This document shows, piece after piece, positions 33,268-41,801 of a stretch of 64,000 nt of DNA. Position 1 is the first letter of the stretch, and each line of letters starts with the position of its first letter. The DNA is from Croceibacterium_B sp963783195 (GTDB taxonomy: Bacteria > Pseudomonadota > Alphaproteobacteria > Sphingomonadales > Sphingomonadaceae): positions 1,984,001 to 2,048,000 of the forward strand of contig CAWAMV010000004.1 in assembly GCA_963783195.1 (NCBI GenBank), in the 5' to 3' direction. The translations under genes and the position numbers were made by a program. Below the pieces are notes generated by a model. The model was not told the DNA's origin, did no database searches, and saw nothing but the letters and a program-made list of their open reading frames with translations.

Positions 33268-34623
33268 TTGACGAAGCAGACATTCAGTGCGGCCATCGCC
33301 GATGCGCCACTGCGACCGTTCCAGATTGTGGTCATGGTCTTTGGGCTGGCCCTCCTGGTCATAGATGGAATCGATCTCCAGTCGCTTTCGCTGGTAACCC
33401 CCGTCATCCTCGACGAATGGGACGTCGACCGTGCAGTGTTCGGCCCGGCGTTGGCAGCCTCGCTGTTCGGGATGGGTTTCGGGTCGATCTTCGGCGGGAT
33501 GCTGGGTGACGGCATTGGCCGCCTGCGCACGCTTTTCCTCGCCTGCATGATCTTCGGCGGATCGACAATCGCTGCCGCGTATACGAACGGCGTTTGGGAA
33601 ATGGCAGCCGTGCGCTCCTTGGGCGGGCTAGGATTCGGCGCGGCCTATCCCAACGCGCTCGCGCTGGTGAGCGATTGGGTCAGCGAAAAATGGCGCCCCC
33701 ACGCGATTTCCTTCCTGTCCGTCGGCATCCCGGTCGGAATCTCGGTCAGTGCGGCGGTCATGCCGCTGCTCCTGCCGACCTACGGCTGGCGAGGTGCCTT
33801 CATGATCTTCGGTTTCGGTTCGATCGTGCTCGGCGTGCTCTTGGTCGCCTTCCTGCGCGAGCCGCCGGCATACCTTCTCGGCAAAGGCAGGCGCGAAGCG
33901 GCGCAGAAGAGCGCAGCGCTGGTGATCGATTCTTCGATCGAACTGCTGCCCGAGACGCAAGAGCACAACGATGCCGCGCCTGGCGAACAGATCGGCATCT
34001 TTCATCGCAGCAACCGACTGCTCAACATCGGCATGGTGATCAGCTTCTCGGCCACGACAACGCTGGTCTACGGTCTGCTCAACTGGACTCCCGAACTGCT
34101 GACGAGCGCGGGCTTTACGTTGGACCAGGCGCTGCGGGCGAGCTTTTGGCAGGGTATCCTTTCGATCGCGGGCGGGCTTTCGGCCGGGTTCACCACGCGC
34201 GCATTCGGTTCGAAGACGGTGACCCTCGTGGGCGCCGCGACGATCCTGGCAACCATCGTGGCGCTCGGCACGATGATTGAGGGCCTCGACGGCGCCCCGA
34301 GCGCCGCACAGGTGGAAGTGATCGTGCTGCTAGAAGGTCTCGCCGTCGGCCTCGTCTCGATGATGATCACCGTGTTCTATGTGATCATGGCATCGGGCTA
34401 CGCACATTCCTGTCGGGCCGGTGGCATCGGGATGGTCATCACGTCCGGTCGGGTGATGTCGATCACCATGGTGCTCGGCGGCGGCTGGCTGATCAACCTC
34501 GGCGGCGAAGGCAGCTTCGTGTGGTATTTCGCGACGCTGGCGGCGATCTCCATGATGGTGTTCGCCGCAGCATTCATCGTGGATTGCCAGGTTCCGCCGC
34601 GCCGGGAGGCTTTGCCAGCATGA
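33268..34623 (+). CDS. MFS transporter, aromatic acid/H+ symporter type
   Basis: The 451-residue protein has 12 predicted helices of the AAHS branch: LLVIDGIDLQSLSLVTPVIL with the D-x-x-D-x-Q pattern of helix 1, the loop GMLGDGIGRLRTLFLACMIF, and VRSLGGLGFGAAYPNALALV in helix 4. This branch imports aromatic acids such as benzoate derivatives; the substrate here is inferred. A TTG at 33268 is the most likely start, with GGGAGAGG just before; another TTG at 33196 would add 24 residues without homology. The stop overlaps the TauD-like gene as ATGA. Confidence 0.82.
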   Translation: MTKQTFSAAIADAPLRPFQIVVMVFGLALLVIDGIDLQSLSLVTPVILDEWDVDRAVFGPALAASLFGMGFGSIFGGMLGDGIGRLRTLFLACMIFGGSTIAAAYTNGVWEMAAVRSLGGLGFGAAYPNALALVSDWVSEKWRPHAISFLSVGIPVGISVSAAVMPLLLPTYGWRGAFMIFGFGSIVLGVLLVAFLREPPAYLLGKGRREAAQKSAALVIDSSIELLPETQEHNDAAPGEQIGIFHRSNRLLNIGMVISFSATTTLVYGLLNWTPELLTSAGFTLDQALRASFWQGILSIAGGLSAGFTTRAFGSKTVTLVGAATILATIVALGTMIEGLDGAPSAAQVEVIVLLEGLAVGLVSMMITVFYVIMASGYAHSCRAGGIGMVITSGRVMSITMVLGGGWLINLGGEGSFVWYFATLAAISMMVFAAAFIVDCQVPPRREALPA

Positions 34624-35513
34624 GTGCCGTCACCGGCCGCAGAATAGCTCCACAGGCCGCCAAGGAGGGCTATTCCCGCATCGAGGTCAGCCCTTGGTCG
34701 GCCGCGCTTGGCGCCATCGTGTCCGGAGTTGACCTGGCGCGGAACCTCGACGACGAAACCATCGCCGAGATCCGCCGCGCATTGGTCGAACATCAGGTCA
34801 TCTTCTTGCGCGACCAGTCGATGACGCCCGAGCAGCATCTTGCCTTCGCGAGCCGTTTCGGCACGCTCAACAGGCACGACCAGGTCGCCGGCATGGCTGC
34901 CCATCCCGATATCATAGAGGTGCGACAGGAACCAACCGACGGGCGCAACTTCGGCGGCGCATGGCACGGCGACGTGACCTACATGCCCGAGCCGCCGCTG
35001 GGTTCGATCCTCTACGCCAAGGAAGTTCCCCCCATCGGGGGCGATACCCTTTGGTCGAACCTCTACCTCGCGTACGAGGACCTGTCCGACGGGATGAAGG
35101 CGCTGATCGACCCGCTGGTAGTGATCCACACCCCGGCAAAGATCTACGGCGAGAAGGCGCTCGACTGGAGCAAGGATAGTTCCGTGAGGTCCGCGCCCAA
35201 TGCCACCGCGCACTACGAGGTCGAGCATCCGCTCGTCCGCACGCACCCCGAGAGCGAGCGCAAGCTGTACTACGTCAGCGGCGCCTTCACCCCGCGCTTC
35301 AAGGATATGAGCGAAGAAGAAAGCGCACCGCTGCTCGATTACCTGATGGCCCAGGCAACGCGCGAGCCATTTACCGTGCGTTGGCGCTGGCAGGTTGGCG
35401 ACGTGGCCTTTTGGGACAATCGCGCGACGCTGCACTACGCGCTGAATGATTATTCCGGCTACCGTCGCGTAATGCACCGCGTGACAGTGAACGGGGAGCG
35501 GCCGGTACACTGA
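34620..35513 (+). CDS. TauD/TfdA family 2-oxoglutarate-dependent dioxygenase
   Basis: The protein has 297 residues. The Fe(II) facial triad is visible as HGD in AWHGDVTYMPEPPLGSIL and a distal His in GYRRVMHRVTVNGE; the Arg in the same stretch should bind 2-oxoglutarate. SGVDLARNLDDETIAEIRRA and HQVIFLRDQSMTPEQHLAFA are family segments. Members hydroxylate taurine, sulfonates, phenoxyacetates or amino acids; the substrate is unknown. It is translationally coupled to the AAHS-type transporter (ATGA), suggesting that the imported compound is its substrate. A further gene follows after one base. Confidence 0.88.
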   Translation: MSAVTGRRIAPQAAKEGYSRIEVSPWSAALGAIVSGVDLARNLDDETIAEIRRALVEHQVIFLRDQSMTPEQHLAFASRFGTLNRHDQVAGMAAHPDIIEVRQEPTDGRNFGGAWHGDVTYMPEPPLGSILYAKEVPPIGGDTLWSNLYLAYEDLSDGMKALIDPLVVIHTPAKIYGEKALDWSKDSSVRSAPNATAHYEVEHPLVRTHPESERKLYYVSGAFTPRFKDMSEEESAPLLDYLMAQATREPFTVRWRWQVGDVAFWDNRATLHYALNDYSGYRRVMHRVTVNGERPVH

Positions 35514-35514
35514 C

Positions 35515-36204
35515 GTGAGCCCGGCTTACCACTCCCTCCCCCCGGATATCCGCGCTTTGGGTGAAAGGCTTGGTGCCTGCCGGGAAGGTGGAAGGTTCGC
35601 CTCGTTCACCCAGCGCGGACGGATGCGCCAGTCGGCGGCGAAAAAGTGGACCCACTTTTCGGCGCGCCAGTGGATTGATCCGACGCGTTGCCGGTTCGAA
35701 TGGCGGGCGGTTTTCGGTCCGGCGAGCCTGATCCGTGTGCGCGATGCGCTGTCCGATGGCGGAGGAGAGTTGTCTGCGCGCCTCTTGGGCATCGTGCCCC
35801 TCGCGCGTGCGACAGGCACCGAGGCAACGCGCGGGGAACTCATGCGTTATCTCGCGGAATTGCCTTGGTGTCCGGATGCGATCATACGCAATGAAGAGCT
35901 CGTCTGGGAGGCGGGGGAGGCGGGGGGTGCGGGTTTAGCGGTCTCGGCCCGGTTTCTGGGAGTGGAGGCTCGCCTGCAGATAACCTTGGATGGGGGCGGG
36001 CGAATTGCCGACATCTTTGCGCCGGATCGGCCGCGGAGTGTGGGCAGGGCCTTCGTCCCGACTCCGTGGTGGGGTCGCTTTTCGGATTACCGGCTGCACG
36101 CCGGCCGCTGGCTGCCGTTCGGCGGCGAGGTCGGCTGGGTGATCGACGGACGGCGCGAGGCGGTCTGGACGGGTGAAATCCTCGACTGGAAGATGGTGGA
36201 GTAG
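35515..36204 (+). CDS. DUF6544-like protein
   Basis: The 229-residue protein begins with GTG one base after the TauD stop. It shows KKWTHFSARQWIDPTRCRFE-W, then ATGTEATRGELMRYLAELPW-C-P-D-A-I, and a beta-rich second half with GRIADIFAPDRPRSVG and a Trp-rich end (FSDYRLHAGRWLPFGGEVGW). The R-G-E-L-M-R-Y-L-A-E-L-P-W stretch resembles the DUF6544/DUF6920 family, whose function is unknown. It is the last of three plus-strand genes inserted between the two SOS operons and runs into the imuB 3' end, two bases away. Confidence 0.7.
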   Translation: MSPAYHSLPPDIRALGERLGACREGGRFASFTQRGRMRQSAAKKWTHFSARQWIDPTRCRFEWRAVFGPASLIRVRDALSDGGGELSARLLGIVPLARATGTEATRGELMRYLAELPWCPDAIIRNEELVWEAGEAGGAGLAVSARFLGVEARLQITLDGGGRIADIFAPDRPRSVGRAFVPTPWWGRFSDYRLHAGRWLPFGGEVGWVIDGRREAVWTGEILDWKMVE

Positions 36205-36206
36205 CG

Positions 36207-37805
36207 CTAGGAGCAGAGCCCTTGCAGGTACCAGTCGGGCAGACCGCCCCGCCCATCGCCGATGAGGCCATGGCGATATATCCAGTAGCGGCGTCCCTCG
36301 TCGTCCTCGATCCGGTAGTAATCGCGCAGGCGGGCGGTGCCTTTCTCGCGCCACCATTCGGGCGCGATGCGTTCGGGCCCCTCCACGCGGGCCACCTGGT
36401 GCACCTTGCCACGCCAGCGGAAGCGCTGCGGAAAGCCGTCCGGCGTGGCGTAAAGCACCGAGATCGACTCGGGCCGATCGAGCATCTTGAGCGGGCGGTC
36501 GTGGAAGGCGAGCTCACCCTGGCTCGCAGGCTCCGGGCTAAGCGGCGGCTGCCAGCGCTGGGCGCGTTCGGGCAGGTGGCTGGCGTACGCGACGGGACGG
36601 CGCACGGCCTTCTCGCCGAGCCGCACGCCGAGCCGGTCGATGCAGGCGGCGAGCGAGGTGCCGTGATCTTCCGCGGCTGCCTCGAAGTCGGCCTGGGCAA
36701 GCGCCAGCGGCTCGGCCCAGCTTGCACGCAGGCGGACCATCTCGATGCCAAAACCGGCATCGACGTCATCGAGTCTGCCACCGAAGAGACGGCAGATATG
36801 CGCTGCCTCGCGCGTGGCAGCGGCAAACTCGATAGTGCGGACGACAACCTCGCCATCGACCCGCCACATGCCAAGCTCGAGCCGCCGGGCGCCCTGTCCC
36901 AGCCCCTCCAGCGCGCGAGCCATTTCATCGGCCAGGTCGTTCACCACCTCGTCGAGCAGGGCTCGATGTCGGATCGGTTCCATCAGGCGACGCTGGACGA
37001 GCGGCATCTGCGGCGGGACAACCGGCAACAGCGGCTCGGGCACGCGACCGAGTATCTGGTCCATCCGGATCAGCGGATTCGCGGCGGGCGATCGACGATT
37101 GCGGAAGCGGCGCTGGATGGCGTCGCGCCCGATTGTGGTAAGCTGGCCGAGCTGCTTGAGACCGAGGCGGCGCAGTACCAGCAGCACGTCCTCATCAAGG
37201 CGCAGCGCGGCAACGGGAAGATCGGCGAGGCGGGTGGCGGGATCGGCGTCGGGCGTGAGGATCGCCTGCTCCGGGCCGAAGTGGGAGAGCGCCCAGGCAG
37301 CCCCGGCGGTTGGGGCGATGGCCAGCCTCACGGTCAGGTCTCGTTGATGAAACACATCCTGTGCTTCGGCCAGGAGGCGGTCCTCGCCACCGAAAAGGTG
37401 AGCGACGGCGGTGACGTCGACCAGGACGCCGTCAGGAGGATCGAGGGCGCTCCAGGGGCCCCAGCGACGCGACCAGACGGCGAGGCGTTCGAGAAAATCG
37501 AGATCGCCCGCCGGGTCGCTCGGCACCGCCTTGAGCGAAGGACAGAGGGTCCGCGCGTCTGCCAGCATCATGCCCGGACGCGCGCCCGCGGCGAGGCCGG
37601 CGCGGTTGACGGCATCGATCCGCGGACCGTGCGCGGTCTCGGTGATCAGGGCGAGCGGCCCGGCGTCGGCCCCCTGCCCTTCCAGACAACCTTCAGCCTG
37701 CCGCCAGCGATCGACCGCCAGCCTCGCCAGCCAGATCGACAGGATCCGGCGTGGGGGCGCTTTGGCGGGCTGGTGGGCGGTCGGTGGAGAGATAGCTTCC
37801 CTCAT
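36207..37805 (-). CDS. imuB: ImuB, Y-family polymerase-like mutasome protein
   Basis: ImuB (532 residues from ATG 37805) bridges DnaE2 to the sliding clamp in SOS mutagenesis. It has the Y-family fold, but the first catalytic acid region reads RRILSIWLARLAVDRWRQAE without the D-x-D pair, as expected for catalytically dead ImuB. LDPPDGVLVDVTAVAHLFGG and AIAPTAGAAWALSHFG are palm and fingers segments. ASQGELAFHDRP contains Q-x-x-L-x-F, a clamp-binding type motif, at about residue 440. An alternative ATG at 37859 would lengthen the overlap with imuA. A DUF6504-like C-terminal part contains RDYYRIEDDEGRRYWIYRHG. Confidence 0.9.
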   Translation of the reverse strand: MREAISPPTAHQPAKAPPRRILSIWLARLAVDRWRQAEGCLEGQGADAGPLALITETAHGPRIDAVNRAGLAAGARPGMMLADARTLCPSLKAVPSDPAGDLDFLERLAVWSRRWGPWSALDPPDGVLVDVTAVAHLFGGEDRLLAEAQDVFHQRDLTVRLAIAPTAGAAWALSHFGPEQAILTPDADPATRLADLPVAALRLDEDVLLVLRRLGLKQLGQLTTIGRDAIQRRFRNRRSPAANPLIRMDQILGRVPEPLLPVVPPQMPLVQRRLMEPIRHRALLDEVVNDLADEMARALEGLGQGARRLELGMWRVDGEVVVRTIEFAAATREAAHICRLFGGRLDDVDAGFGIEMVRLRASWAEPLALAQADFEAAAEDHGTSLAACIDRLGVRLGEKAVRRPVAYASHLPERAQRWQPPLSPEPASQGELAFHDRPLKMLDRPESISVLYATPDGFPQRFRWRGKVHQVARVEGPERIAPEWWREKGTARLRDYYRIEDDEGRRYWIYRHGLIGDGRGGLPDWYLQGLCS

Positions 37806-38439
37806 CGCGCAAGATCCATTCTCCGGGACGGTGACTACGGGCACGAAACAGTTCGGCATGCCAGCTGGGGCGGCCAGGCGCCGCCGGGTTCCAGCGCGGC
37901 GGGGGCGAGGCGGCGGAGCGCACGGTCCAGCGCAGCCGCGCCGAGCTGAGGTCGCGTCCCGCGTCGAGCCGGACGAGCCAGAGCGGCACGCCGTGGCGTT
38001 CGGCTGCCAGCGTCAGGCGACGCGAGGCAGTGAAGTCGAGCGCCCGAGGGTTGCCCGCCAGTTCGCCAACCACGAACGCAAGATCACGGCAGCGGACCCC
38101 TTCCTCGAGCGCGAAAAGCGCATCCTGGGATGTTTTCGCGCTGACGTGGATGAGCCGTCGACGCAGCGCCTTGGGCAGGCCGGGGCGATAAGGTCGACCG
38201 CCCAGGCGAATGGCCGCCGAGTCCTGCACCCAAAGCACGGCCTTTTCTTCAAGGCGCTCGGTTGCCGCCGCGCGTTCCTCGTCGAGCGCCAGCGCAAGTG
38301 CTGTGGCGATACCGCTCGCCTCGTTGCCGGGGGCGAAGACCTCGCTATGGCGCACGCCCGCCAGTCCCGGGCGCCAACACGGCGCGCATTCCCCGAGCGA
38401 GGCCAGCTCGCCGGCAGTGGGCAAGGCAGAAAGGTCCAT
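37693..38439 (-). CDS. imuA: ImuA, SulA/RecA-like mutasome protein
   Basis: ImuA (248 residues) is a RecA-related protein lacking ATPase motifs that takes part in ImuB-DnaE2 translesion synthesis. Seen are HSEVFAPGNEASGIATALAL, VLWVQDSAAIRLGGRPYRPG and LIHVSAKTSQDALFALEEGV, which follow the ImuA pattern, then a Pro/Arg-rich tail. The C-terminal 38 codons overlap the imuB 5' end in another frame, which is a long overlap for this operon. A LexA box lies 18 bases upstream of the ATG, and AAAGGAG serves as ribosome-binding site. Confidence 0.87.
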   Translation of the reverse strand: MDLSALPTAGELASLGECAPCWRPGLAGVRHSEVFAPGNEASGIATALALALDEERAAATERLEEKAVLWVQDSAAIRLGGRPYRPGLPKALRRRLIHVSAKTSQDALFALEEGVRCRDLAFVVGELAGNPRALDFTASRRLTLAAERHGVPLWLVRLDAGRDLSSARLRWTVRSAASPPPRWNPAAPGRPSWHAELFRARSHRPGEWILRDEGSYLSTDRPPARQSAPTPDPVDLAGEAGGRSLAAG

Positions 38440-38456
38440 GGCGAATCAACTCCTTT

Positions 38457-38471
38457 GTTCTGTTTATGTTC
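38457..38471 (-). promoter_or_regulatory. LexA box of the imuA-imuB operon
   Basis: GTTC-TGTTTAT-GTTC (plus strand) is an exact GTTC-N7-GTTC operator. It is the same form as the box at 33157 and lies 18 bases before the imuA start, upstream of its AAAGGAG ribosome-binding site. Confidence 0.9.
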
Positions 38472-38573
38472 CCTCCCGGCCAGCTTGGCAATCGATCCTG
38501 CGGCAATTTCCCCCTGCCGTGCGACACCGGAACCCCGCCCCTGCCGCCCCGTTGGTCGACAAAGGAGACGACC

Positions 38574-39041
38574 ATGAGCAACACGAAAGAACTCAAGAAA
38601 AAATTCTGGAAAGCGCTCGACGACAGCCCCTTCCTGTTCCTGCAACTGGACAGCGACCCGAACACCTCGGTCCCCATGACCGCACAGCTCGACAAGGACG
38701 CCAACGGTACGATCTGGTTCTTTACCCGCCGCGATCACCCGCTCGCGAAGATGGGCCCCGCCACTGCGACTTTCGCAGGCAAGGGGCACGAGATGTTCGC
38801 CCGTTTCAAAGGCATACTGAGCGAGGAGACCAGCCGCGAACGGCGCGAGGACCTGTGGAGCCAGCCGATCGAATCCTGGTTCGACGGCAAGGACGACCCC
38901 AAGCTCCTGCTACTGCGGATGGACCTGGGTCAGGCCGAAATATGGAACGGCGACCTGGGCTTCATAGACAATGCCAAGATGCTGCTCGGCTTCGAGGTCA
39001 CGGAAGAAGCGCGCGAAGAACACGTGGAAACCGCGCTCTGA
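38574..39041 (+). CDS. Pyridoxamine-5'-phosphate-oxidase-like general stress protein
   Basis: This 155-residue protein belongs to the split-barrel flavin-binding group near general stress protein 26. Visible segments are FWKALDDSPFLFLQLDSDPN, the strand-rich VPMTAQLDKDANGTIWFFTR, then ATATFAGKGHEMFARFKGIL and SWFDGKDDPKLLLLRMDLGQ-A-E-I-W. Such proteins bind FMN, FAD or F420; the reaction is unknown. The ATG at 38574 is preceded by AAAGGAGA. It is divergent from imuA across the LexA box region, but the box is much closer to imuA. Confidence 0.85.
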   Translation: MSNTKELKKKFWKALDDSPFLFLQLDSDPNTSVPMTAQLDKDANGTIWFFTRRDHPLAKMGPATATFAGKGHEMFARFKGILSEETSRERREDLWSQPIESWFDGKDDPKLLLLRMDLGQAEIWNGDLGFIDNAKMLLGFEVTEEAREEHVETAL

Positions 39042-39172
39042 CCCCAGACCGACCCGGCATCCAGAGACGCCAGTAGGCGAGACGCGTGCGTGACGCGCGC
39101 AGGGGCCACTTTCTTCTCCGCTTTTCCCTCGACGATGTCTCCCTGCAAATGGGTCCCGTCGCGTTGCAGACC

Positions 39173-40009
39173 TCAGCTTTCTTCGGCCATCTCGGACGCG
39201 AGGCGCGGACGTTCGGCAACGGCGGTCATCAGGCCGTCGTGCGCGTAGATCGACCGCAGGAATGCGAGGTCGGCGGCGGTGAGAGTTTGCGGCCCCTCCC
39301 CCGCCGGGACGGAGAAAGCGCGCAGCACGGTCGGCGCAGAGTTGGTGTCGGGCACCAGCGTCGGCGTCAACGCGCGCATCGCGATGTGGTCGGCGATCTG
39401 CCACAGCGGACGCTGGTCGAGGGCGTCACGATCGATCACGACGACCGACCCGTCGATAACCTGCTTGCCAACTGGCTTCACGAACGAGGTCGAGCGAACC
39501 TTCATGCCAGAGGGTTCGAGCGGATTGACCTCGGAGCGCAGGATCTCTCCGTCGGCATTGCGCATCTGCGTGGCCGACCATGCGAGGACGGGGCCGTCGG
39601 ACTTCTCGAGCTGCTTCATCTGATAACGGTTGAGGCCGGTGAACCAGGCGCGCGCCTCCCGCCTGAGGTAATCGAACTGCTTCGCAACGTCGCCGGTGAC
39701 GAAAACCACGAGATTTGGTTGGCATCCCTCACCGTCGACCTGGGCGCCGACCGCCGCGGAAACCTGGCGAATGCGTGCCTCGGTGCGCTTGTTGAGATCG
39801 TCGCCCATGCCCACGACCGAAGGACAAATCGGCGCCTGGAAGCGGGCGATCTGGCCGTCAACCGGACGAGTAATGGCGCTGACCATGTCGCGGGCGGCGT
39901 CGCGCTCTATCGGCAACTTGCCTTCGACCACGATATCGCTCGCCGAGGCCGCCAAAGGAGCCGCCACGGCGGCGAGAGCAGCAAACGGAAACAGGTACTT
40001 GCGAAACAT
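39173..40009 (-). CDS. Unrecognised secreted protein
   Basis: I do not recognise this 278-residue protein. A signal peptide is clear (FPFAALAAVAAPLAASASD, cleavage near residue 23). The mature part includes IVVEGKLPIERDAARDMVSA, a segment with two Cys (FQAPICPSVVGM and VDGEGCQPNLVVFVTGD, about residues 61 and 96) that could form a disulfide, and DGSVVVIDRDALDQRPLWQI-ADHIAMRAL. No metal or catalytic motif is evident. It is probably periplasmic. It stands alone, convergent with the stress-protein gene and divergent from a small secreted-protein gene. Confidence 0.7.
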   Translation of the reverse strand: MFRKYLFPFAALAAVAAPLAASASDIVVEGKLPIERDAARDMVSAITRPVDGQIARFQAPICPSVVGMGDDLNKRTEARIRQVSAAVGAQVDGEGCQPNLVVFVTGDVAKQFDYLRREARAWFTGLNRYQMKQLEKSDGPVLAWSATQMRNADGEILRSEVNPLEPSGMKVRSTSFVKPVGKQVIDGSVVVIDRDALDQRPLWQIADHIAMRALTPTLVPDTNSAPTVLRAFSVPAGEGPQTLTAADLAFLRSIYAHDGLMTAVAERPRLASEMAEES

Positions 40010-40161
40010 GATCGGCTCTCCTGAACAGGACGTTCTTATACAACCGAAAGGAACCGCAAGTCATTGCCTTCCGTCGGAGCGGCATGGCGATTTGTCGAGG
40101 AATGTCCGCAGTTGGACGGCGCCCGTCCGGAGGTGTTATCCTGGCGTGGAGGAGATCGATC

Positions 40162-40578
40162 ATGCGCAGATGGATTGCGATATCCGCCCTTGCTCTTTGC
40201 ACGGCCGCAGCGCCTGCGGAAAAGCCCGGTTCGCCCGGCTTCGGCAATCGCGCCGTGCCCTCGCTTCCCGAGGATCTGCAGCGAGAGGGCGCGGTATGCC
40301 GCGACAAGATCCATGCAGTGCGCGCCGAACGGAACCTGCCGATGCTCGACCGCCAGACCGCCGACCCGGCCGAACCGCTGTTGATCGCGGCGGTCGACAG
40401 GCGGATCGACGGATGCTCCGTCATGGTCATGCGAAGCGACCTGTCCGACATCCGCCCTCTACCGGAGGTTTCCAAGGGCAGTCCGGCATTGCGACCGGCT
40501 CGTGAACGGCGCACCGGAGCCTCGTGGTCCGGCAACGCCGCCCTCCCACAAAAGAATCAATCGGATGTCGGGCCTTAA
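40162..40578 (+). CDS. Small secreted protein of unknown function
   Basis: This 138-residue protein has a short signal peptide (MRRWIAISALALCTAAAPAE) and no domain I recognise. Segments include CRDKIHAVRAERNLPMLDRQ and LLIAAVDRRIDGCSVMVMRS, with two Cys in the mature part that may pair. The C-terminus is polar and Pro/Ser-rich. The ATG at 40162 follows GGAGGAGA; a longer in-frame start at 40084 is unlikely because the signal peptide begins here. It is convergent with the NamZ-like gene, 23 bases away. Confidence 0.6.
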   Translation: MRRWIAISALALCTAAAPAEKPGSPGFGNRAVPSLPEDLQREGAVCRDKIHAVRAERNLPMLDRQTADPAEPLLIAAVDRRIDGCSVMVMRSDLSDIRPLPEVSKGSPALRPARERRTGASWSGNAALPQKNQSDVGP

Positions 40579-40601
40579 GTTCCGAGACCGCGGCCTCGGC
40601 C

Positions 40602-41801
40602 TCAGTAGAGCAGCAGGTCGGCCACTTCTTCGCGCCAGCTCGCTTCGCCCGGACGAGCGAGAGCATCGAGGTCGCCCGGCCCGGCAGCTGGATCGTCGAC
40701 CCATTCACGCAGGCCCGGGCCGCCGTTGATCACGTCGATCGCCAACCGGTCATATTCATACTCGTAGGGGAAGTCGCGCCAGATTTCGTAGCCGGGATAG
40801 AGCCGCCCGATCGCCTTGAAGGCCAGCGCCTGCAGCCGCCAGGGACGGAATGCGGCGTGATCGTAGAACCGTCCCTCGGCATGGACCATCAGCGCGCTGC
40901 ACAGCTTGCCCGCGTGCTTGTGGAACGTGGGTGTGAACCAGCATTCGCGCAGCGCGCAGCCGGCGAGCCAGTCGGGTGCAAAACGCTCCATCTCGCCCAG
41001 GACCTTGCCCGCGTCGATGTCGGGCGCACCGAACAGCACCTCGAGCGGCCTGGTCGTGCCCCGTCCCTCGCTGAGGGTCGCCCCCTCGATCATCACGGTC
41101 CCGGCATAGGAACGGGCCATGTTGAGGCTGGCGGCATTGGGGCTGGGATTGATCCATACGCGGCTGTCGGGCCAGCCGTAGCCCGGCCCTGCTTCGGGCA
41201 GCCAGTGGTGCATCTCGATCACGCGGTACTCGACGTCCAGTCCGAAGTGGCGGATGAACCAGTGGCCCATCTCGCCCATCGTCAGCCCGTGGCGCATCGG
41301 CATGGGAGCCGCGCCAACGAAGCTTTCCTGCCCTGGGATCAGCAAGGTGCCTTCGACCGGGCGGCCGGCAGGGTTGGGCCGGTCGAGCACCCAGACGCTC
41401 TTGCCGCTCCTGGCTGCTTCCTCGAGCAGATAGAGCAGGGTCGTGACGAAGGTATAGATCCGGCATCCGAGATCCTGCAGGTCGAACAGGAAGACGTCGG
41501 CGCTCGCCATCATCTCCGCCGTCGGCCGGCGCACCTGGCCATAGAGGCTGAAGACCGGGATGCCGTGGACCGGGTCCGTTTCGTCGACCGTCTCCACCAT
41601 GTTGTCCTGCTTGTCGCCCTTGAGCCCGTGCTGAGGACCGAACGCGCTGGTCACGTGGATACCCGCGGCAATCAAGGCATCGAGCGAATGCGTAAGGTCG
41701 GCGGTAACCGAGGCCGGATGGGCGACCAAGGCGACGCGCCGGCCGTCGAGTTGCTGCCTGAGATCTGGCTCGGAGAGGAGCCGGTCGATGCCGAATTTCA
41801 T
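40602..41801 (-). CDS. DUF1343 exo-beta-N-acetylmuramidase (NamZ-like)
   Basis: The protein has 399 residues. DUF1343 motifs are VALVAHPASVTADLTHSLDA, FGPQHGLKGDKQDNMVETVD, DVFLFDLQDLGCRIYTFVTT, WVLDRPNPAGRPVEGTLL and AGTVMIEGATLSEGRGTTRP. A characterised member, NamZ, releases N-acetylmuramic acid from peptidoglycan fragments. No signal peptide is present, so it is predicted cytoplasmic and could act on imported muropeptides. The ATG at 41801 overlaps the stop of the DOMON-like gene as ATGA; longer in-frame starts would run into that gene. The function is inferred from the family. Confidence 0.87.
   Translation of the reverse strand: MKFGIDRLLSEPDLRQQLDGRRVALVAHPASVTADLTHSLDALIAAGIHVTSAFGPQHGLKGDKQDNMVETVDETDPVHGIPVFSLYGQVRRPTAEMMASADVFLFDLQDLGCRIYTFVTTLLYLLEEAARSGKSVWVLDRPNPAGRPVEGTLLIPGQESFVGAAPMPMRHGLTMGEMGHWFIRHFGLDVEYRVIEMHHWLPEAGPGYGWPDSRVWINPSPNAASLNMARSYAGTVMIEGATLSEGRGTTRPLEVLFGAPDIDAGKVLGEMERFAPDWLAGCALRECWFTPTFHKHAGKLCSALMVHAEGRFYDHAAFRPWRLQALAFKAIGRLYPGYEIWRDFPYEYEYDRLAIDVINGGPGLREWVDDPAAGPGDLDALARPGEASWREEVADLLLY

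Noticed and set aside
39086..40024. 312-codon plus-strand frame opposite the secreted protein gene
   Set aside because: The minus-strand frame has a clear signal peptide and protein-like sequence, whereas the plus-strand frame is His/Arg-rich shadow sequence.
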